DNA of 64,000 nt from Catellatospora paridis (GTDB taxonomy: Bacteria > Actinomycetota > Actinomycetes > Mycobacteriales > Micromonosporaceae), in assembly GCF_009720365.1 (NCBI RefSeq), contig NZ_WBZD01000043.1, positions 89,000-152,999 on the forward strand. Reading direction: 5' to 3'. Within the stretch, counting starts at the first letter, position 1; the number at the start of each line of letters is the position of its first letter. This document shows, piece after piece, positions 42,533 to 53,531 of the stretch. Under the pieces are notes generated by a model that saw only the letters and a list, made by a program, of their open reading frames with translations, did no database searches and was not told the origin of the DNA. The position numbers and the translations under genes were made by a program.

Positions 42533-42564
42533 GATGCCGGTGGCGCTGTTGCGCCACCGGCATC
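42533..42564 (-). terminator. Intrinsic terminator of ald
   Basis: A perfect 14-bp stem GATGCCGGTGGCGC / GCGCCACCGGCATC closes a TGTT loop, 14 bases beyond the ald stop, with a short T-rich stretch on the transcribed side of the stop. Confidence 0.85.
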
Positions 42565-42577
42565 AGGAAAACACTGC

Positions 42578-43690
42578 TCAGAGCAGCGAGTCGACGTCCA
42601 CGGCGGTGAGGCCGTGCGCCTCGGCCACCGGGCCGTAGGTGATCTCGCCGGCGTGGGTGTTCAGGCCCAGCTTCAGTGCCGGGTCGCGGCGCAGCGCCTC
42701 CTGCCAGCCGTGGTTGGCCAGCTCGACGGCGTACGGCAGGGTCACGTTGGTCAGCGCGTAGGTGCTGGTGTGCGGGACCGCGCCGGGCATGTTCGCCACG
42801 CAGTAGAAGACCGACTCGTGCACCTTGTACACCGGGTTGGCGTGGGTGGTCGGGTGCGAGTCCTCGAAGCAGCCGCCCTGGTCGATCGAGATGTCGACGA
42901 GCACGCTGCCGGGCTTCATGCGGGACACCAGCTCGTTGCTGACCAGCGTCGGGGCCTTCGCGCCCGGCACCAGCACGGCGCCGACGACCAGGTCGGCCTC
43001 CAGCACCGCCTTCTCCAGCTCGAACGCGTTCGACATGACGGTGCGGACCTGGCCGTGGAACTGCTGGTCGACCTCGCGGAGCTTCTTGATGTTCTTGTCG
43101 AGCACGGTGACCTCGAAGGCCAGGCCGTGGGCGATGGTCGCGGCGTTCATGCCGGACACGCCCGCGCCGATCACGACTGCCTTCGCCGGGCGCACGCCGG
43201 GCACGCCGCCGGGCAGCACGCCCCGGCCGCCCGCGAAACGCATCAGGTGGTACGCGCCGACCTGCGGGGCGAGCCGGCCGGCCACCTCGCTCATCGGGGC
43301 GAGCAGCGGCAGGGCGCGGTCGGCGGTCTCCACCGTCTCGTACGCGATGCCCGTGACCTTCTGCGTCATCAGCGCGTCGGTGCACTCCTTGGACGCGGCC
43401 AGGTGCAGGTAGGTGAACAGCACCTGCCCCTCGCGCATGCGGTGGTACTCCTCGGCGATGGGCTCCTTGACCTTGAGGACCAGCTCCGCGTCGGCCCACA
43501 CCTCGTCCGCGGTGGACAGGATGGTCGCGCCGGCCGCGACGTACTCCTCGTCGGTGATCGAGGAGCCCAGACCGGCGCCGGTCTCGATGACGACGTCGTG
43601 TCCGTTGCGGACGAACTCGTGTACGCCCGCCGGGGTGATCGCCACCCGGTACTCGTGGTTCTTGACCTCGCGGGGGATACCGACCTTCAC
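42578..43690 (-). CDS. ald: Alanine dehydrogenase
   Basis: A 370-residue NAD-dependent enzyme interconverting L-alanine and pyruvate plus ammonia. [23 protein letters not shown] is the family N-terminus. The active-site Lys lies in LVLKVKEP, the Rossmann motif [12 protein letters not shown] near residue 173 binds NAD, and the catalytic Asp/His region and [11 protein letters not shown] are intact. GTG start with AGGAAGG upstream. The 228-base upstream gap includes an inverted repeat GTTGACA (43798-43804) / TGTCAAC (43839-43845) that could be part of its promoter or operator. Confidence 0.96.
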   Translation of the reverse strand: MKVGIPREVKNHEYRVAITPAGVHEFVRNGHDVVIETGAGLGSSITDEEYVAAGATILSTADEVWADAELVLKVKEPIAEEYHRMREGQVLFTYLHLAASKECTDALMTQKVTGIAYETVETADRALPLLAPMSEVAGRLAPQVGAYHLMRFAGGRGVLPGGVPGVRPAKAVVIGAGVSGMNAATIAHGLAFEVTVLDKNIKKLREVDQQFHGQVRTVMSNAFELEKAVLEADLVVGAVLVPGAKAPTLVSNELVSRMKPGSVLVDISIDQGGCFEDSHPTTHANPVYKVHESVFYCVANMPGAVPHTSTYALTNVTLPYAVELANHGWQEALRRDPALKLGLNTHAGEITYGPVAEAHGLTAVDVDSLL

Positions 43691-43918
43691 GACTGCACCT
43701 TCCTCGAACCTGCGCTGTGCGGGAGGGCCGAACGGCGCCGTTGCCGCTGGTCTACCCCCCGCGGCGGCAGTCTAGGCCCGGAAAACCGGCCAAAGTGGTT
43801 GACAGGATGCAAGCTGATGACTCCTCGGCCTGACATGGTGTCAACACGGCACGCTGCCGCCCTGCGGTAGCTCCAAGGATAGTGCTGAATCGGATAATTG
43901 CCTCTTACCGCCCGGCCT

Positions 43919-44509
43919 TCAGCGGGGTGGGAGGGGGGCGTCGGCGGGGCGGAGGGTCTTGAAGCCCTCGTCGCGGGCGCGGGCGGCGGCGAGCAGGCCG
44001 CCGACGGCGGGGCCGTTGGTGATGCGGCCGTCGAAGACCATGGCCACCGCGTCGTCGAGCGGGACGAGGTCGACCTGCATGTCGGCCTCCTCGTCGGTGC
44101 GGGCGTGGCGCTCGTGCACGGGGATCTCGACCAGCTCGCGGGCCAGGAAGACGCGGATCATCTCGTCGGAGCAGCCGGGCGTGGTGAACATGTCCACCAG
44201 CAGGTCGACGCGACCGGCGGTCAGATCGGCCTCCTCGGCCAGCTCGCGCAGCGCCGCGGCGGCCAGGCCCTCGCCCTGCACGTCGATCAGGCCCGCGGGC
44301 AGCTCCCACAGGTAGCGGCCGACCGGGTGCCGGTACTGGCGGACCAGGACCACGCGACCGGCGTCGTCGAGGGCGACCACGCCCACCGCGCCGACGTGGC
44401 GCACCACGTCCCGCCCGGCGACCTCGCCCCCGGGCATCGTCACCTGATCGGTGACGACCCGGAAGATGTGCCCGGCGAACCGTTCGGTGCTGCCGACGAC
44501 CTCGTACAC
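43919..44509 (-). CDS. Nudix hydrolase, ADP-ribose pyrophosphatase type
   Basis: A 196-residue protein of the NudF/ADPRase type. The domain-swapped N-terminal strand region RVVTDQVTMPGGEVAGRDVV and VRQYRHPVGRYLWELPAGLID are diagnostic. The Nudix box is LPAGLIDVQGEGLAAAALRELAEEA. It hydrolyses ADP-ribose or related nucleotide sugars in the cytoplasm. GTG start with AGGAG upstream. It follows pyrG after a hairpin terminator, a conserved neighbour pair. Confidence 0.9.
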   Translation of the reverse strand: MYEVVGSTERFAGHIFRVVTDQVTMPGGEVAGRDVVRHVGAVGVVALDDAGRVVLVRQYRHPVGRYLWELPAGLIDVQGEGLAAAALRELAEEADLTAGRVDLLVDMFTTPGCSDEMIRVFLARELVEIPVHERHARTDEEADMQVDLVPLDDAVAMVFDGRITNGPAVGGLLAAARARDEGFKTLRPADAPLPPR

Positions 44510-44532
44510 ACGATCTCCTGTCCTTCAGACGA

Positions 44533-44566
44533 CGCTGGTCGCAGGCAATCGTGCCTGCGACCAGCG
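44533..44566 (-). terminator. Intrinsic terminator of pyrG
   Basis: The perfect 15-bp stem CGCTGGTCGCAGGCA / TGCCTGCGACCAGCG with loop ATCG lies 24 bases after the pyrG stop and before the Nudix start. Confidence 0.85.
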
Positions 44567-44590
44567 TGGTTGTTCGGTTGTCCGGCCCGG

Positions 44591-46300
<1,710 letters not shown>

Positions 46301-46334
46301 TCACCCTAACACGGGTCCGGCGTTCATCCGCGGG

Positions 46335-48620
46335 CTACGGCCCCGAAACCGCCTCGGGGGTGTCGTCGCTCACCCGCGCGGGGGCCGGCGGCTGCTCCGC
46401 CACCGGGTTGCCCTCGCTCATCGGCGGGTTCGGCGACTCCTCCGCGATCCGGGTGCGGTCGGCGGCGTGCCCGAGCACCCGCATCGCGCCCAGCGTGAGC
46501 ACCGGGATCGCGGTGGCCGCTGCGGCGCCCATGACGTTGAGCGCCGCGCCGCCCAGCAGCCCGCCCACGATCGAGGCGAGCCAGAGGCCGGCCACCGCCG
46601 CGCGGATGGGCGGGTAGATGCCGTACAGCCGCTTCAGGCCGCCCCAGGGGCGCATCAGCACCACCCACAGGAACACCGCCGACACCAGCGCCAGCACGGT
46701 CAGCGGGCTGGTGAACAGGGCGATCCGGTTGGCACCGCCCAGCCGGCTCAGGGTCGGCCCGGAGGTCCCGTCCGACAGCTGGGTGAGGAACCGGCCGAGG
46801 CTGCCCTGCTGATCCACCGGCTGGCGCACGTCGACCAGCGCGAACACGACGGTCGCCGCCAGCCCCGCGAGCATGGCCAGGGCGAGCCGCTTGAAGGTGA
46901 GCCAGCCGCCGGGGCACAGGGCCGCGGTCAGGCACACGCCGGCCGTCAGCGCGACGGCGCCGCCCGCGTCGGCCCCCAGCGCCGGGATGCCCACCAGCAG
47001 CACGCCCGCGGCACCGATCGCGCCGACCAGCAGCGGGCGGTTGCGGTGCGGCACGAGCTGGGCCAGCGTGCCCGCGGTGAGCAGCACGCCGGCGAAGAAC
47101 ACGCCCATGCCGACCATGCCGATGCCCGCGTACCGGGTGCCCTCCAGCACGGAGTAGCCGGCCACGCCGTTGAGCTGCAGCCGCGCCCCGGTGATCAGGT
47201 CGATGCCGACCACGGCCGCGGCGATCGCGGCCACCACGCCGACCGGGCCGAGGGTGCGTTTGCGGTACACCGGCAGCCGGACCGTGACGAAGGTGAGCAG
47301 CAGGGTGATACCGGCCGTGACCAGGCCGAAGATCAGACCGCGGCGGCCGAAGCGCCACCACGGCACCACCCCGGCGATCAGTGCGGCCGGTAGCGCCAGC
47401 GAGGCCCCGGTCAGCAGCACCTCCAGCAGGCTCACCAGCCGCTGCGGGGGCGGGGTGGGCCCCGTGGGCCCGGCATGGCGGTAACTGCGGCGCAGCAGCG
47501 GCACCACGGCCGTGAACAGGCCGATCTGCACCAGCGCCAGCAGCCAGAAGAACGAGACCGACACGGTACGCGCCGCCGCCGCGCGCCGGTCGGCGTCGGT
47601 GCCCGCCGCGGTCGCCTGGTCCAGGTCCGCCGGACGCCCGTCGGCCAGCACCGCCGGGTGACCGACCATGATCCGCTTGGGCACGTCCCGGCCGAGCAGG
47701 TGCAGCGCGGTCGGTGCGAGGTCGACCAGCTGCAGGTAGCCGGCGCGGCCGGTGGTGGCCGAGGTCAGGTAGCCGCCCTCCCAGCCCTTGCCGTCGGCGA
47801 TCACCGCGTGCAGCCGGGAGCTGGCCTCGGTGTCGGCGACCCCGGCGACCAGCAGCGTGGAGTTCGTCGGGCGGGCCGCGAGCAGCTGCCCGAGCTGCTT
47901 GTCCGCCGCGGCCGTCTGGCGCAGCCGCTGCGCCGGGGAACGGCCGTCGATCGCGCCCAGGTCGACGATGGTCAGCAGGCACTCGCTGAACGCCTTCTTC
48001 GCCTCCGGCGCGGCCGGCAGCGTCGGGTGATACCGGTCGACCCGGCCGAACGAGCGGGCCGCCGCCACGGCGGCCCCCGGACCGACCGCCGCGGTGCAGC
48101 GCACCGACTCGGCCAGCGCCCCGGGCACGGTCCCGAACGGCAGCTCGCGCTGGCGCTCCACGACCGCCTCCTGGTCGGGCAGGTACGCCCCGACCGCGTC
48201 CGGGCGCTCGATCGCCACGTCCAGCTTCTGGCACAGCTGCGGCGCGTCGGGGTCCGGCTCGGCGACACCGTCGGCGGGCTCCTCGCCCACACCGGTCCGC
48301 TCGGCGTAGTTGCCCGCGCCCAGCGTCAGCCAGCCGTCGGCCGGGCAGGTGGGCGTGTGCGCGGACCGCGTCGACAGCGAGCCGATCGAGCCGCGCTCGG
48401 CCAGCTTCCACAGGTTCGGGGTCCGGTCGGCGTCGATGTCGTCCCAGCGCAGCCCGGCGGCACCCGCGACGATCACGTAATCGGCCTCGTCGTCCTCGGT
48501 GGGCCCGGCGGCCGCGGCGGGCGCCGCGAACAGCGTGCCGGCCAGCGGCAGGACGAGGCCGAGCAGCGCCAGCAGGGTCAGCAGGGGGGCCGTGGACGCG
48601 GATGCCGGCCGGCGGAGCAT
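46335..48620 (-). CDS. Multi-pass membrane protein with alkaline-phosphatase-like N-terminal domain
   Basis: A 761-residue protein. A signal peptide (LLTLLALLGLVLPLAGTLFA) is followed by an exported domain (about 45-350) with phosphatase/sulfatase-superfamily features (TPNLWKLAERGSIGSLSTRS, later LVDLAPTALHLLG). About ten membrane spans then occupy residues 365-725. Metal ligands are not all identifiable, so activity is uncertain. A disordered acidic tail ends the protein. Its ATG shares the final A of the GT4 stop (TGATG). Position between a GT4 gene and pyrG suggests envelope polymer or lipid metabolism. Confidence 0.75.
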   Translation of the reverse strand: MLRRPASASTAPLLTLLALLGLVLPLAGTLFAAPAAAAGPTEDDEADYVIVAGAAGLRWDDIDADRTPNLWKLAERGSIGSLSTRSAHTPTCPADGWLTLGAGNYAERTGVGEEPADGVAEPDPDAPQLCQKLDVAIERPDAVGAYLPDQEAVVERQRELPFGTVPGALAESVRCTAAVGPGAAVAAARSFGRVDRYHPTLPAAPEAKKAFSECLLTIVDLGAIDGRSPAQRLRQTAAADKQLGQLLAARPTNSTLLVAGVADTEASSRLHAVIADGKGWEGGYLTSATTGRAGYLQLVDLAPTALHLLGRDVPKRIMVGHPAVLADGRPADLDQATAAGTDADRRAAAARTVSVSFFWLLALVQIGLFTAVVPLLRRSYRHAGPTGPTPPPQRLVSLLEVLLTGASLALPAALIAGVVPWWRFGRRGLIFGLVTAGITLLLTFVTVRLPVYRKRTLGPVGVVAAIAAAVVGIDLITGARLQLNGVAGYSVLEGTRYAGIGMVGMGVFFAGVLLTAGTLAQLVPHRNRPLLVGAIGAAGVLLVGIPALGADAGGAVALTAGVCLTAALCPGGWLTFKRLALAMLAGLAATVVFALVDVRQPVDQQGSLGRFLTQLSDGTSGPTLSRLGGANRIALFTSPLTVLALVSAVFLWVVLMRPWGGLKRLYGIYPPIRAAVAGLWLASIVGGLLGGAALNVMGAAAATAIPVLTLGAMRVLGHAADRTRIAEESPNPPMSEGNPVAEQPPAPARVSDDTPEAVSGP

Positions 48621-49744
48621 CAAACCTGCTCCGTACGGTTCTGGGCGGTCAGCTCCGCGTACACGGCGCGCACGCCGTCGATGCTGGCCTGCTCGTCGGG
48701 CCAGGTGGCGGCCTGGGCCAGCCCGCGCTCGGCCAGCCGCGCCCGCGCCTGCTCGTCGCCGAGCAGCTTGCGCACCGCGCTGTCCAGGCCGTCCGGGTCG
48801 CTCGGCTCGATCAGGTGCGCGCCGTCGCCGACCAGTTCCGGGATGCCGCCGACGGCGGTGGCGACCAGGGGCAGCCCACCCGACAGCGCCTCCTGCGCGA
48901 ACAGCTGGCGCGCCTCCCAGACGCTGGTGACCACGCCGAGGTCGGCGGCGGCGATCAGGTCGCCGACGTCCGTGCGGTGCCCGAGCAGGGTGACCGGGGC
49001 CCGCAGCTGCGAGATCTGGGCGGCGAGGTCGAGGTAGGCCGGGCCCTCGCCGGCGATCAGCACGCGGGGCGCCGGGGACATGTCCCGCCAGCGCGCGGCG
49101 ACGGAGACCAGCATGTCGTACGCCTTCTGCGGGTGCAGCCGGCCCACGGACAGCACCAGCGGCACCCCGTCGGCCAGGCCCAGCCCGGCGCGCACGGCGG
49201 ACCGGCTGCGCCGGGTGCGCCGCAGCCGGGGGGCGGCGACCGGGGCCATGCGCGCGTCCGCCGCGCCGACCGCGTGGGCTCGCGCGACCAGGTCGCTGGA
49301 GGCGCCGAGGGTGACCGCGGACGAACGGGCCACCATCCGCTCCACCAGGGTGTGCACCCGGCCGCGCAGGCCGGCGCGCAGGGGCGCGTTGTGCCAGGTC
49401 GTCACGAGCGGGCACGGCGGGCGCGACAGCGCGGCGGCCAGGCCGGCCCGCAGCCCGTGCGCGTGCACCACGTCGGGGCGCGACGACGCCAGGAACTGGC
49501 GCAGCGTGCGTACCGCCCGCATGTCACTGGGGTGCAGCTCGGCGGGGATCTCGACGGGGTGGAAACGCGCGCCGCGGTCGGTGAAGCGGAAGTGCTCCTC
49601 GGTCGTCGCGGGACCGCACACGGTCACCTCGCAGCCGGCCCGGGTCAGCCCTTCGGCCAGCCCGGCCACGTGCTGCCCGATACCGCCCGTGCTGGAGGCG
49701 AGCAGCAGCGCGACGCTGCCGGTCCATTCCGTCCCCGTGGTCAA
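48620..49744 (-). CDS. Glycosyltransferase family 4 (GT-B) protein
   Basis: A 374-residue GT-B enzyme. The N-terminal acceptor half begins VALLLASSTGGIGQHVAGLA. The donor half has SVGRLHPQKAYDMLV, the E-x7-E type region TSVWEARQLFAQEALSGGLP and GGIPELVGDGAHL. It likely transfers a sugar from a nucleotide donor to an envelope acceptor. I chose a TTG start because AGGAGG lies 4 bases before it. An ATG at 49783 that overlaps the MurJ-like stop is an alternative adding 13 residues. It is embedded in an envelope/division operon. Confidence 0.87.
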   Translation of the reverse strand: MTTGTEWTGSVALLLASSTGGIGQHVAGLAEGLTRAGCEVTVCGPATTEEHFRFTDRGARFHPVEIPAELHPSDMRAVRTLRQFLASSRPDVVHAHGLRAGLAAALSRPPCPLVTTWHNAPLRAGLRGRVHTLVERMVARSSAVTLGASSDLVARAHAVGAADARMAPVAAPRLRRTRRSRSAVRAGLGLADGVPLVLSVGRLHPQKAYDMLVSVAARWRDMSPAPRVLIAGEGPAYLDLAAQISQLRAPVTLLGHRTDVGDLIAAADLGVVTSVWEARQLFAQEALSGGLPLVATAVGGIPELVGDGAHLIEPSDPDGLDSAVRKLLGDEQARARLAERGLAQAATWPDEQASIDGVRAVYAELTAQNRTEQV

Positions 49745-49779
49745 CGGTCCTCCTGCCCTCGCCCGCCGCGCCCGCCCGG

Positions 49780-51414
49780 TCATCCCCGCCTTCGGCTCAC
49801 CCGCTCGAGCAGCGGACGCAGGTCCGGCAGGTCGAGCAGGGCACACACGATCAGGAAGACTACAAGCGACACGCCACCGGACAGCATGCCCTGTCCGACC
49901 AGACCCATGATGCCTGGGGTCCCGGAGACGACCGCCCGGCCCGCCTCCACCCCGGCGGCGGCGCCTGCCGCAGCGGCCGCCGAAGCGGCCAGCGCGGCAC
50001 GGAACAGGCCGGTCAGGGCGTTACCACCCACCCGGGCACGGACCGCCAGCGCGAGCAGCACCGCCATCACCAGCATGCCGATCGAGTTCGCCGCGCCCAG
50101 CGCCACGGCCCGCTGCCCGTCCGGCAGCGCCCAGGACAGGATCACCGCAGCGACGAGCGTGACCGCCCAGCCGCCGCTGACCCCGAGCGCCGCGAGCCGG
50201 TTCGCGCCCACCGCGTACAGGGTGCGCTGGTGCAGCGCGGCCAGCCCGTAGCCGAGCAGGCCGGGTGCGAACGCGAGGACCGCCGTGGCCAGCGCGGGGA
50301 TGCTCTCGTCGTCGGTCAGGAACCCCGCCGCGGGCACGGCCACCGCGGCTAGGCCCGCCGCGCCGAGGCCGCTGAGCAGCAGGACCGCCCGTCCGGTACG
50401 GGCCACCGTGAGCCGCAGCGTGGTGTGATCGGCGGTGGCGAAGGCCGTGGCGATCGCGGGGTAGGCGGCCGTGGCGGCGGGCACCGCCAGCACCGCCCAC
50501 GGCAGCAGGTAGAGGGTCATCGCGTAGTTGTAGAGCGTGTTGACCGACGCCCCGTCGGGGCCGGACAGGACCCGCCCCGCCAGGATGATCGCCACCAGCA
50601 GCGCCACCTGCTGCGCGACGACCGTGGCCGCACCCGCCAGCCCGAGTGCGCTCATCCGCCGCCGCTGCGCGGGCTCCACCCGGAACACCGGCCGCAGCCG
50701 CAGGCCCAGCCGGCTGACCGGGATGATCAGGCACAGGGTCAGGACCACCACGCCGAGCGTCGTGCCCACCGACAGGATGGCCAGCTCGGATCCGCTGACC
50801 TGCGTCGGCTTGGCCCCGGCGGCGGCGGCGAACAGCAGATACGCGCCGATCACGGTGAGGCTCGACAGCAGCGGCGCCAGCACCGGCCACGCGAACTTGC
50901 GATGTGCGTGCAGCACGCCGGTGAGCACGATGCCGATGCCGTAGAGCGGCACCTGGGGCGCGAACACGCGCAGCATCGACACACCGGCCTCATGCAGCTC
51001 CGGTCCGGCCTTCGACTGGAGCAGGGTGACCACCGGGTCGGCCGCCACCCACAGCAGCGCCGCCAGCGGGATCAGCGCCACCAGTGCCCAGGTGAGCAGC
51101 GCGGATACGGTGCGGCGCACCTGCTCGCGGTCCCCCGCCGCCAGCGGCCCGGCCAGCAGCGGGACGACGAGGCCGGCCAGCGCCCCGCCGGCCACGATCT
51201 CGAAGATGATGTTGGGAATGGTGTTGACGGCCAGGTACATCCCGCTGAGGTCGCCGAAGCCGACAGTCTGCGAGAAGACCAGGGTGCGGCCGAACCCCGC
51301 CAGCCGGCTCAGCACGGTCAGCCCCGCGATCAGCGTCGCGGCGCCGGCAATGCGGGCCGCTGCCGGGCCGGCGGCCGAGGGGGCCGCGGCCTTGTCGTCA
51401 GCGGTCACGGTCAT
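49780..51414 (-). CDS. MurJ/MVF-type lipid flippase
   Basis: A 544-residue polytopic protein with about 14 hydrophobic segments and the MVF-family start (GAATLIAGLTVLSRLAGFGRTLVFSQ; GMYLAVNTIPNIIFEIVAGGAL). MurJ-type proteins flip lipid-linked wall precursors. Two MurJ-like genes are common in actinobacteria, and this copy beside SteAB and an MraY-like gene may serve a division- or polymer-specific lipid. ATGA overlap with the MraY-like gene upstream. It lacks the long C-terminal kinase-like region of mycobacterial MviN. Confidence 0.88.
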   Translation of the reverse strand: MTVTADDKAAAPSAAGPAAARIAGAATLIAGLTVLSRLAGFGRTLVFSQTVGFGDLSGMYLAVNTIPNIIFEIVAGGALAGLVVPLLAGPLAAGDREQVRRTVSALLTWALVALIPLAALLWVAADPVVTLLQSKAGPELHEAGVSMLRVFAPQVPLYGIGIVLTGVLHAHRKFAWPVLAPLLSSLTVIGAYLLFAAAAGAKPTQVSGSELAILSVGTTLGVVVLTLCLIIPVSRLGLRLRPVFRVEPAQRRRMSALGLAGAATVVAQQVALLVAIILAGRVLSGPDGASVNTLYNYAMTLYLLPWAVLAVPAATAAYPAIATAFATADHTTLRLTVARTGRAVLLLSGLGAAGLAAVAVPAAGFLTDDESIPALATAVLAFAPGLLGYGLAALHQRTLYAVGANRLAALGVSGGWAVTLVAAVILSWALPDGQRAVALGAANSIGMLVMAVLLALAVRARVGGNALTGLFRAALAASAAAAAGAAAGVEAGRAVVSGTPGIMGLVGQGMLSGGVSLVVFLIVCALLDLPDLRPLLERVSRRRG

Positions 51415-52568
51415 GAAGCGGTACGGCGCGGCGCCCGTGCTCGTGGCCTCGGCTTGTCCACGGCGGGAGCCGCGTCCGTGGCATGCTCGGCCCCCACCGC
51501 CGCCGTCCCGTCCGCCGGGGCTGCCTGCTTCGCGACGGGCCGCACGGCCTTCTTCGCGGTCCTCGGCTTGGCGGGGGCCTCGTCGGCGGAGGTCTCGTCA
51601 GCGGGGGTCATCGGCTCGTTCGTGGTGGCCCTGCCACCGGCACCGGCCACCGAGACCTGGCCGGGCGCGGCACCGCCGGCGGGCTCGTCGACCGGGCTGC
51701 TGCCGGGCGTCGCGGCGCCGCTCGGCCTGGCCGCCGGGATACGGCCCCAGGCGTCGATCTCGCGCAGCACCGGGGTGCGTTCGATGACCTTGGTGAAGCT
51801 GACCTTCTCGCTGGCCGCGGTCAGCGCGGCGATGCCGGCGAGCATGGCGGCGCGGCCGAACAGGCCGGTGCGGGCGGTCGCGCTGACCCCGAGCAGCGCG
51901 CCGAGCGCGTTCGCGCCGGAGTCGCCGAGCATGATCTCTTCGCCGAGGTCGGCGGGCAGCAGGCCGGCGCTCGCGCCGACCGGACCGGCGGCCAGGCCGC
52001 CCGCGCGGGTGGCGGTCAACGGCACGCCGACCAGCACACCGGCCTTCAGCGCCCGGCCGGGGCGCAGGTCGAGCAGGTTGAACAGGTTCGCGCTGCCGGC
52101 GATCACGCCGGCGCCCAGCGCCACCTCGGCGGCCCGGCCGAGCCTGCCCCGCTCGCGGCGGTTCGGCAGCAGCGCCGCGGCGACGAGCGCGCCCGCGCCC
52201 ACCCCCGCGATCTTCACCAGGCCGCTGGTGACCCGGCCCTCGCGCAGCGCTCGCAGGTGGCCCCGGAAGCCCTTGTCGGCCTTCTGGTCGGGGCGCGCGC
52301 CCACGACGTCGTCGTACAGCCCCACCGCGCCGCTGGACAGGCCGGCCGTCAGCGCGGCGGCGGCGGTGCGCGGGTCGCCCGCGCCCAGCGCGCTGGTGAC
52401 GCTCGCCGAGACCGCCAGCGCGGGGCCGCCGGCCAGGGTGAGCGTGCGGCCGCGGAAGTTCGTCCGTTCCAGCTCCTTGGCCCGGGGCTGGTCGCGCACC
52501 ACACGCAGTGCGGCCCGGGCGCCGTAAGCGCCCAGGCCGATCAGTGCCGCTCTGGCGAGTAAACCCAC
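51411..52568 (-). CDS. MraY/WecA-like membrane phosphoglycosyltransferase homologue
   Basis: A 385-residue protein. The first 280 residues are membranous with MraY-family landmarks: GLYDDVVG, NLFNLLDLRPGRALK and LGDSGANALGALLG. The last 100 are a Pro/Ala/Lys-rich, probably disordered tail. The usual double Asp is present, but the sequence is short for a full enzyme, so activity is uncertain. The GTG start is followed at codon 3 by a TTA leucine codon, very rare in this GC-rich DNA. Overlaps the MurJ-like gene by 4 nt; SteB precedes it by 6 bases. Confidence 0.75.
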   Translation of the reverse strand: MGLLARAALIGLGAYGARAALRVVRDQPRAKELERTNFRGRTLTLAGGPALAVSASVTSALGAGDPRTAAAALTAGLSSGAVGLYDDVVGARPDQKADKGFRGHLRALREGRVTSGLVKIAGVGAGALVAAALLPNRRERGRLGRAAEVALGAGVIAGSANLFNLLDLRPGRALKAGVLVGVPLTATRAGGLAAGPVGASAGLLPADLGEEIMLGDSGANALGALLGVSATARTGLFGRAAMLAGIAALTAASEKVSFTKVIERTPVLREIDAWGRIPAARPSGAATPGSSPVDEPAGGAAPGQVSVAGAGGRATTNEPMTPADETSADEAPAKPRTAKKAVRPVAKQAAPADGTAAVGAEHATDAAPAVDKPRPRARAPRRTAS

Positions 52569-52574
52569 GTCAGC

Positions 52575-53504
52575 TCACTTCTGCTGCTGCGGCAGCAACG
52601 CGCTGGCGTTGGGGCCGACGCCGTAGTGGCCCGCCTTGCTGTCGGAGAACTGCTCGTGCAGCGCCAGCGCGGCGGCGACCTGCCCCTGCACCGTCTCCGC
52701 GTTGTCCACGGTCGAGATGGTCTTGGCGAGGGTGGCGTCGTCGCGTACCTCGATCATGAGGTTGCCCTCGCCGCCGAGCACACCGCCGACGACCGCGACA
52801 CCGGCGTGGTCGAACTGCACCGCGGTGGTGACCACGGAGGCGTTCTTGCCCGCCGCCTGGCTGTCGGTGTACGGCGAGCCGCTGACCAGCACGACCGCCT
52901 CGGCCGGGCCGGACACGGCGCCGCTGGTGGTCAGGTAGCCGAGCTTGCTGTACGCGGCGAGCACCGCGGCGCGGTCCGGCGCGGGCACGGCCGGACTGCG
53001 GTCGAGCAGCACCGCGGCCAGCAGCGCGCTGGAGGACTCGACGCCGTCGCTGTTGGCCGGGATCGCGGTGGTCGGCACGCTGGCCGGCTCGGCCTTGTTC
53101 TCCAGGTCGAGCAGCTCGACGCTGTTGTCCGGGTTGAAGAACTTGTCGGTCAGCTCGACCGTGCCGGCGATCTTGGCGCCCGCGGTCTTGAGGATGCTCT
53201 CGACGCCCTCGACCTGGTCCCGGCCCGAGGGCAGCACCAGCAGCAGCACGCGGCGGTTGCCGAGCTTGCCGTTCAGCATGATCGGCGCGGCCTCGGTGAC
53301 GAACTGCTCCTCGCGGTTGGCCTGGTCACGCAGTCCCGTGACCTGGTCACGCAGCTGCGAGTTGGTCGCGCGCAGCGCATTGACGTTCTTCTCGAGGGCG
53401 TCGGCCGCTGGGCCGTTGAGCGCGGCGGTCCCCACCACCAGCCCGATTGCCAGCGCCAGGAACACCGCCGTCATGGACACCACGTGGTACCTAAAGTTGA
53501 TCAC
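52575..53504 (-). CDS. SteB-like (MctB/copper-transporter-annotated) membrane protein
   Basis: A 309-residue protein with one N-terminal span (MTAVFLALAIGLVVGTAAL), a coiled coil (about 35-65, ALEKNVNALRATNSQLRDQV) and an extracytoplasmic domain. The family is often labelled copper transporter (MctB). Next to steA it corresponds to SteB, which in Corynebacterium acts with SteA in cell separation by controlling peptidoglycan hydrolases. GTG start. It follows SteA by 27 bases in the same direction. Confidence 0.87.
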   Translation of the reverse strand: MINFRYHVVSMTAVFLALAIGLVVGTAALNGPAADALEKNVNALRATNSQLRDQVTGLRDQANREEQFVTEAAPIMLNGKLGNRRVLLLVLPSGRDQVEGVESILKTAGAKIAGTVELTDKFFNPDNSVELLDLENKAEPASVPTTAIPANSDGVESSSALLAAVLLDRSPAVPAPDRAAVLAAYSKLGYLTTSGAVSGPAEAVVLVSGSPYTDSQAAGKNASVVTTAVQFDHAGVAVVGGVLGGEGNLMIEVRDDATLAKTISTVDNAETVQGQVAAALALHEQFSDSKAGHYGVGPNASALLPQQQK

Positions 53505-53531
53505 GTCAGAGCCTCTTGATCGTCCGGGTTC

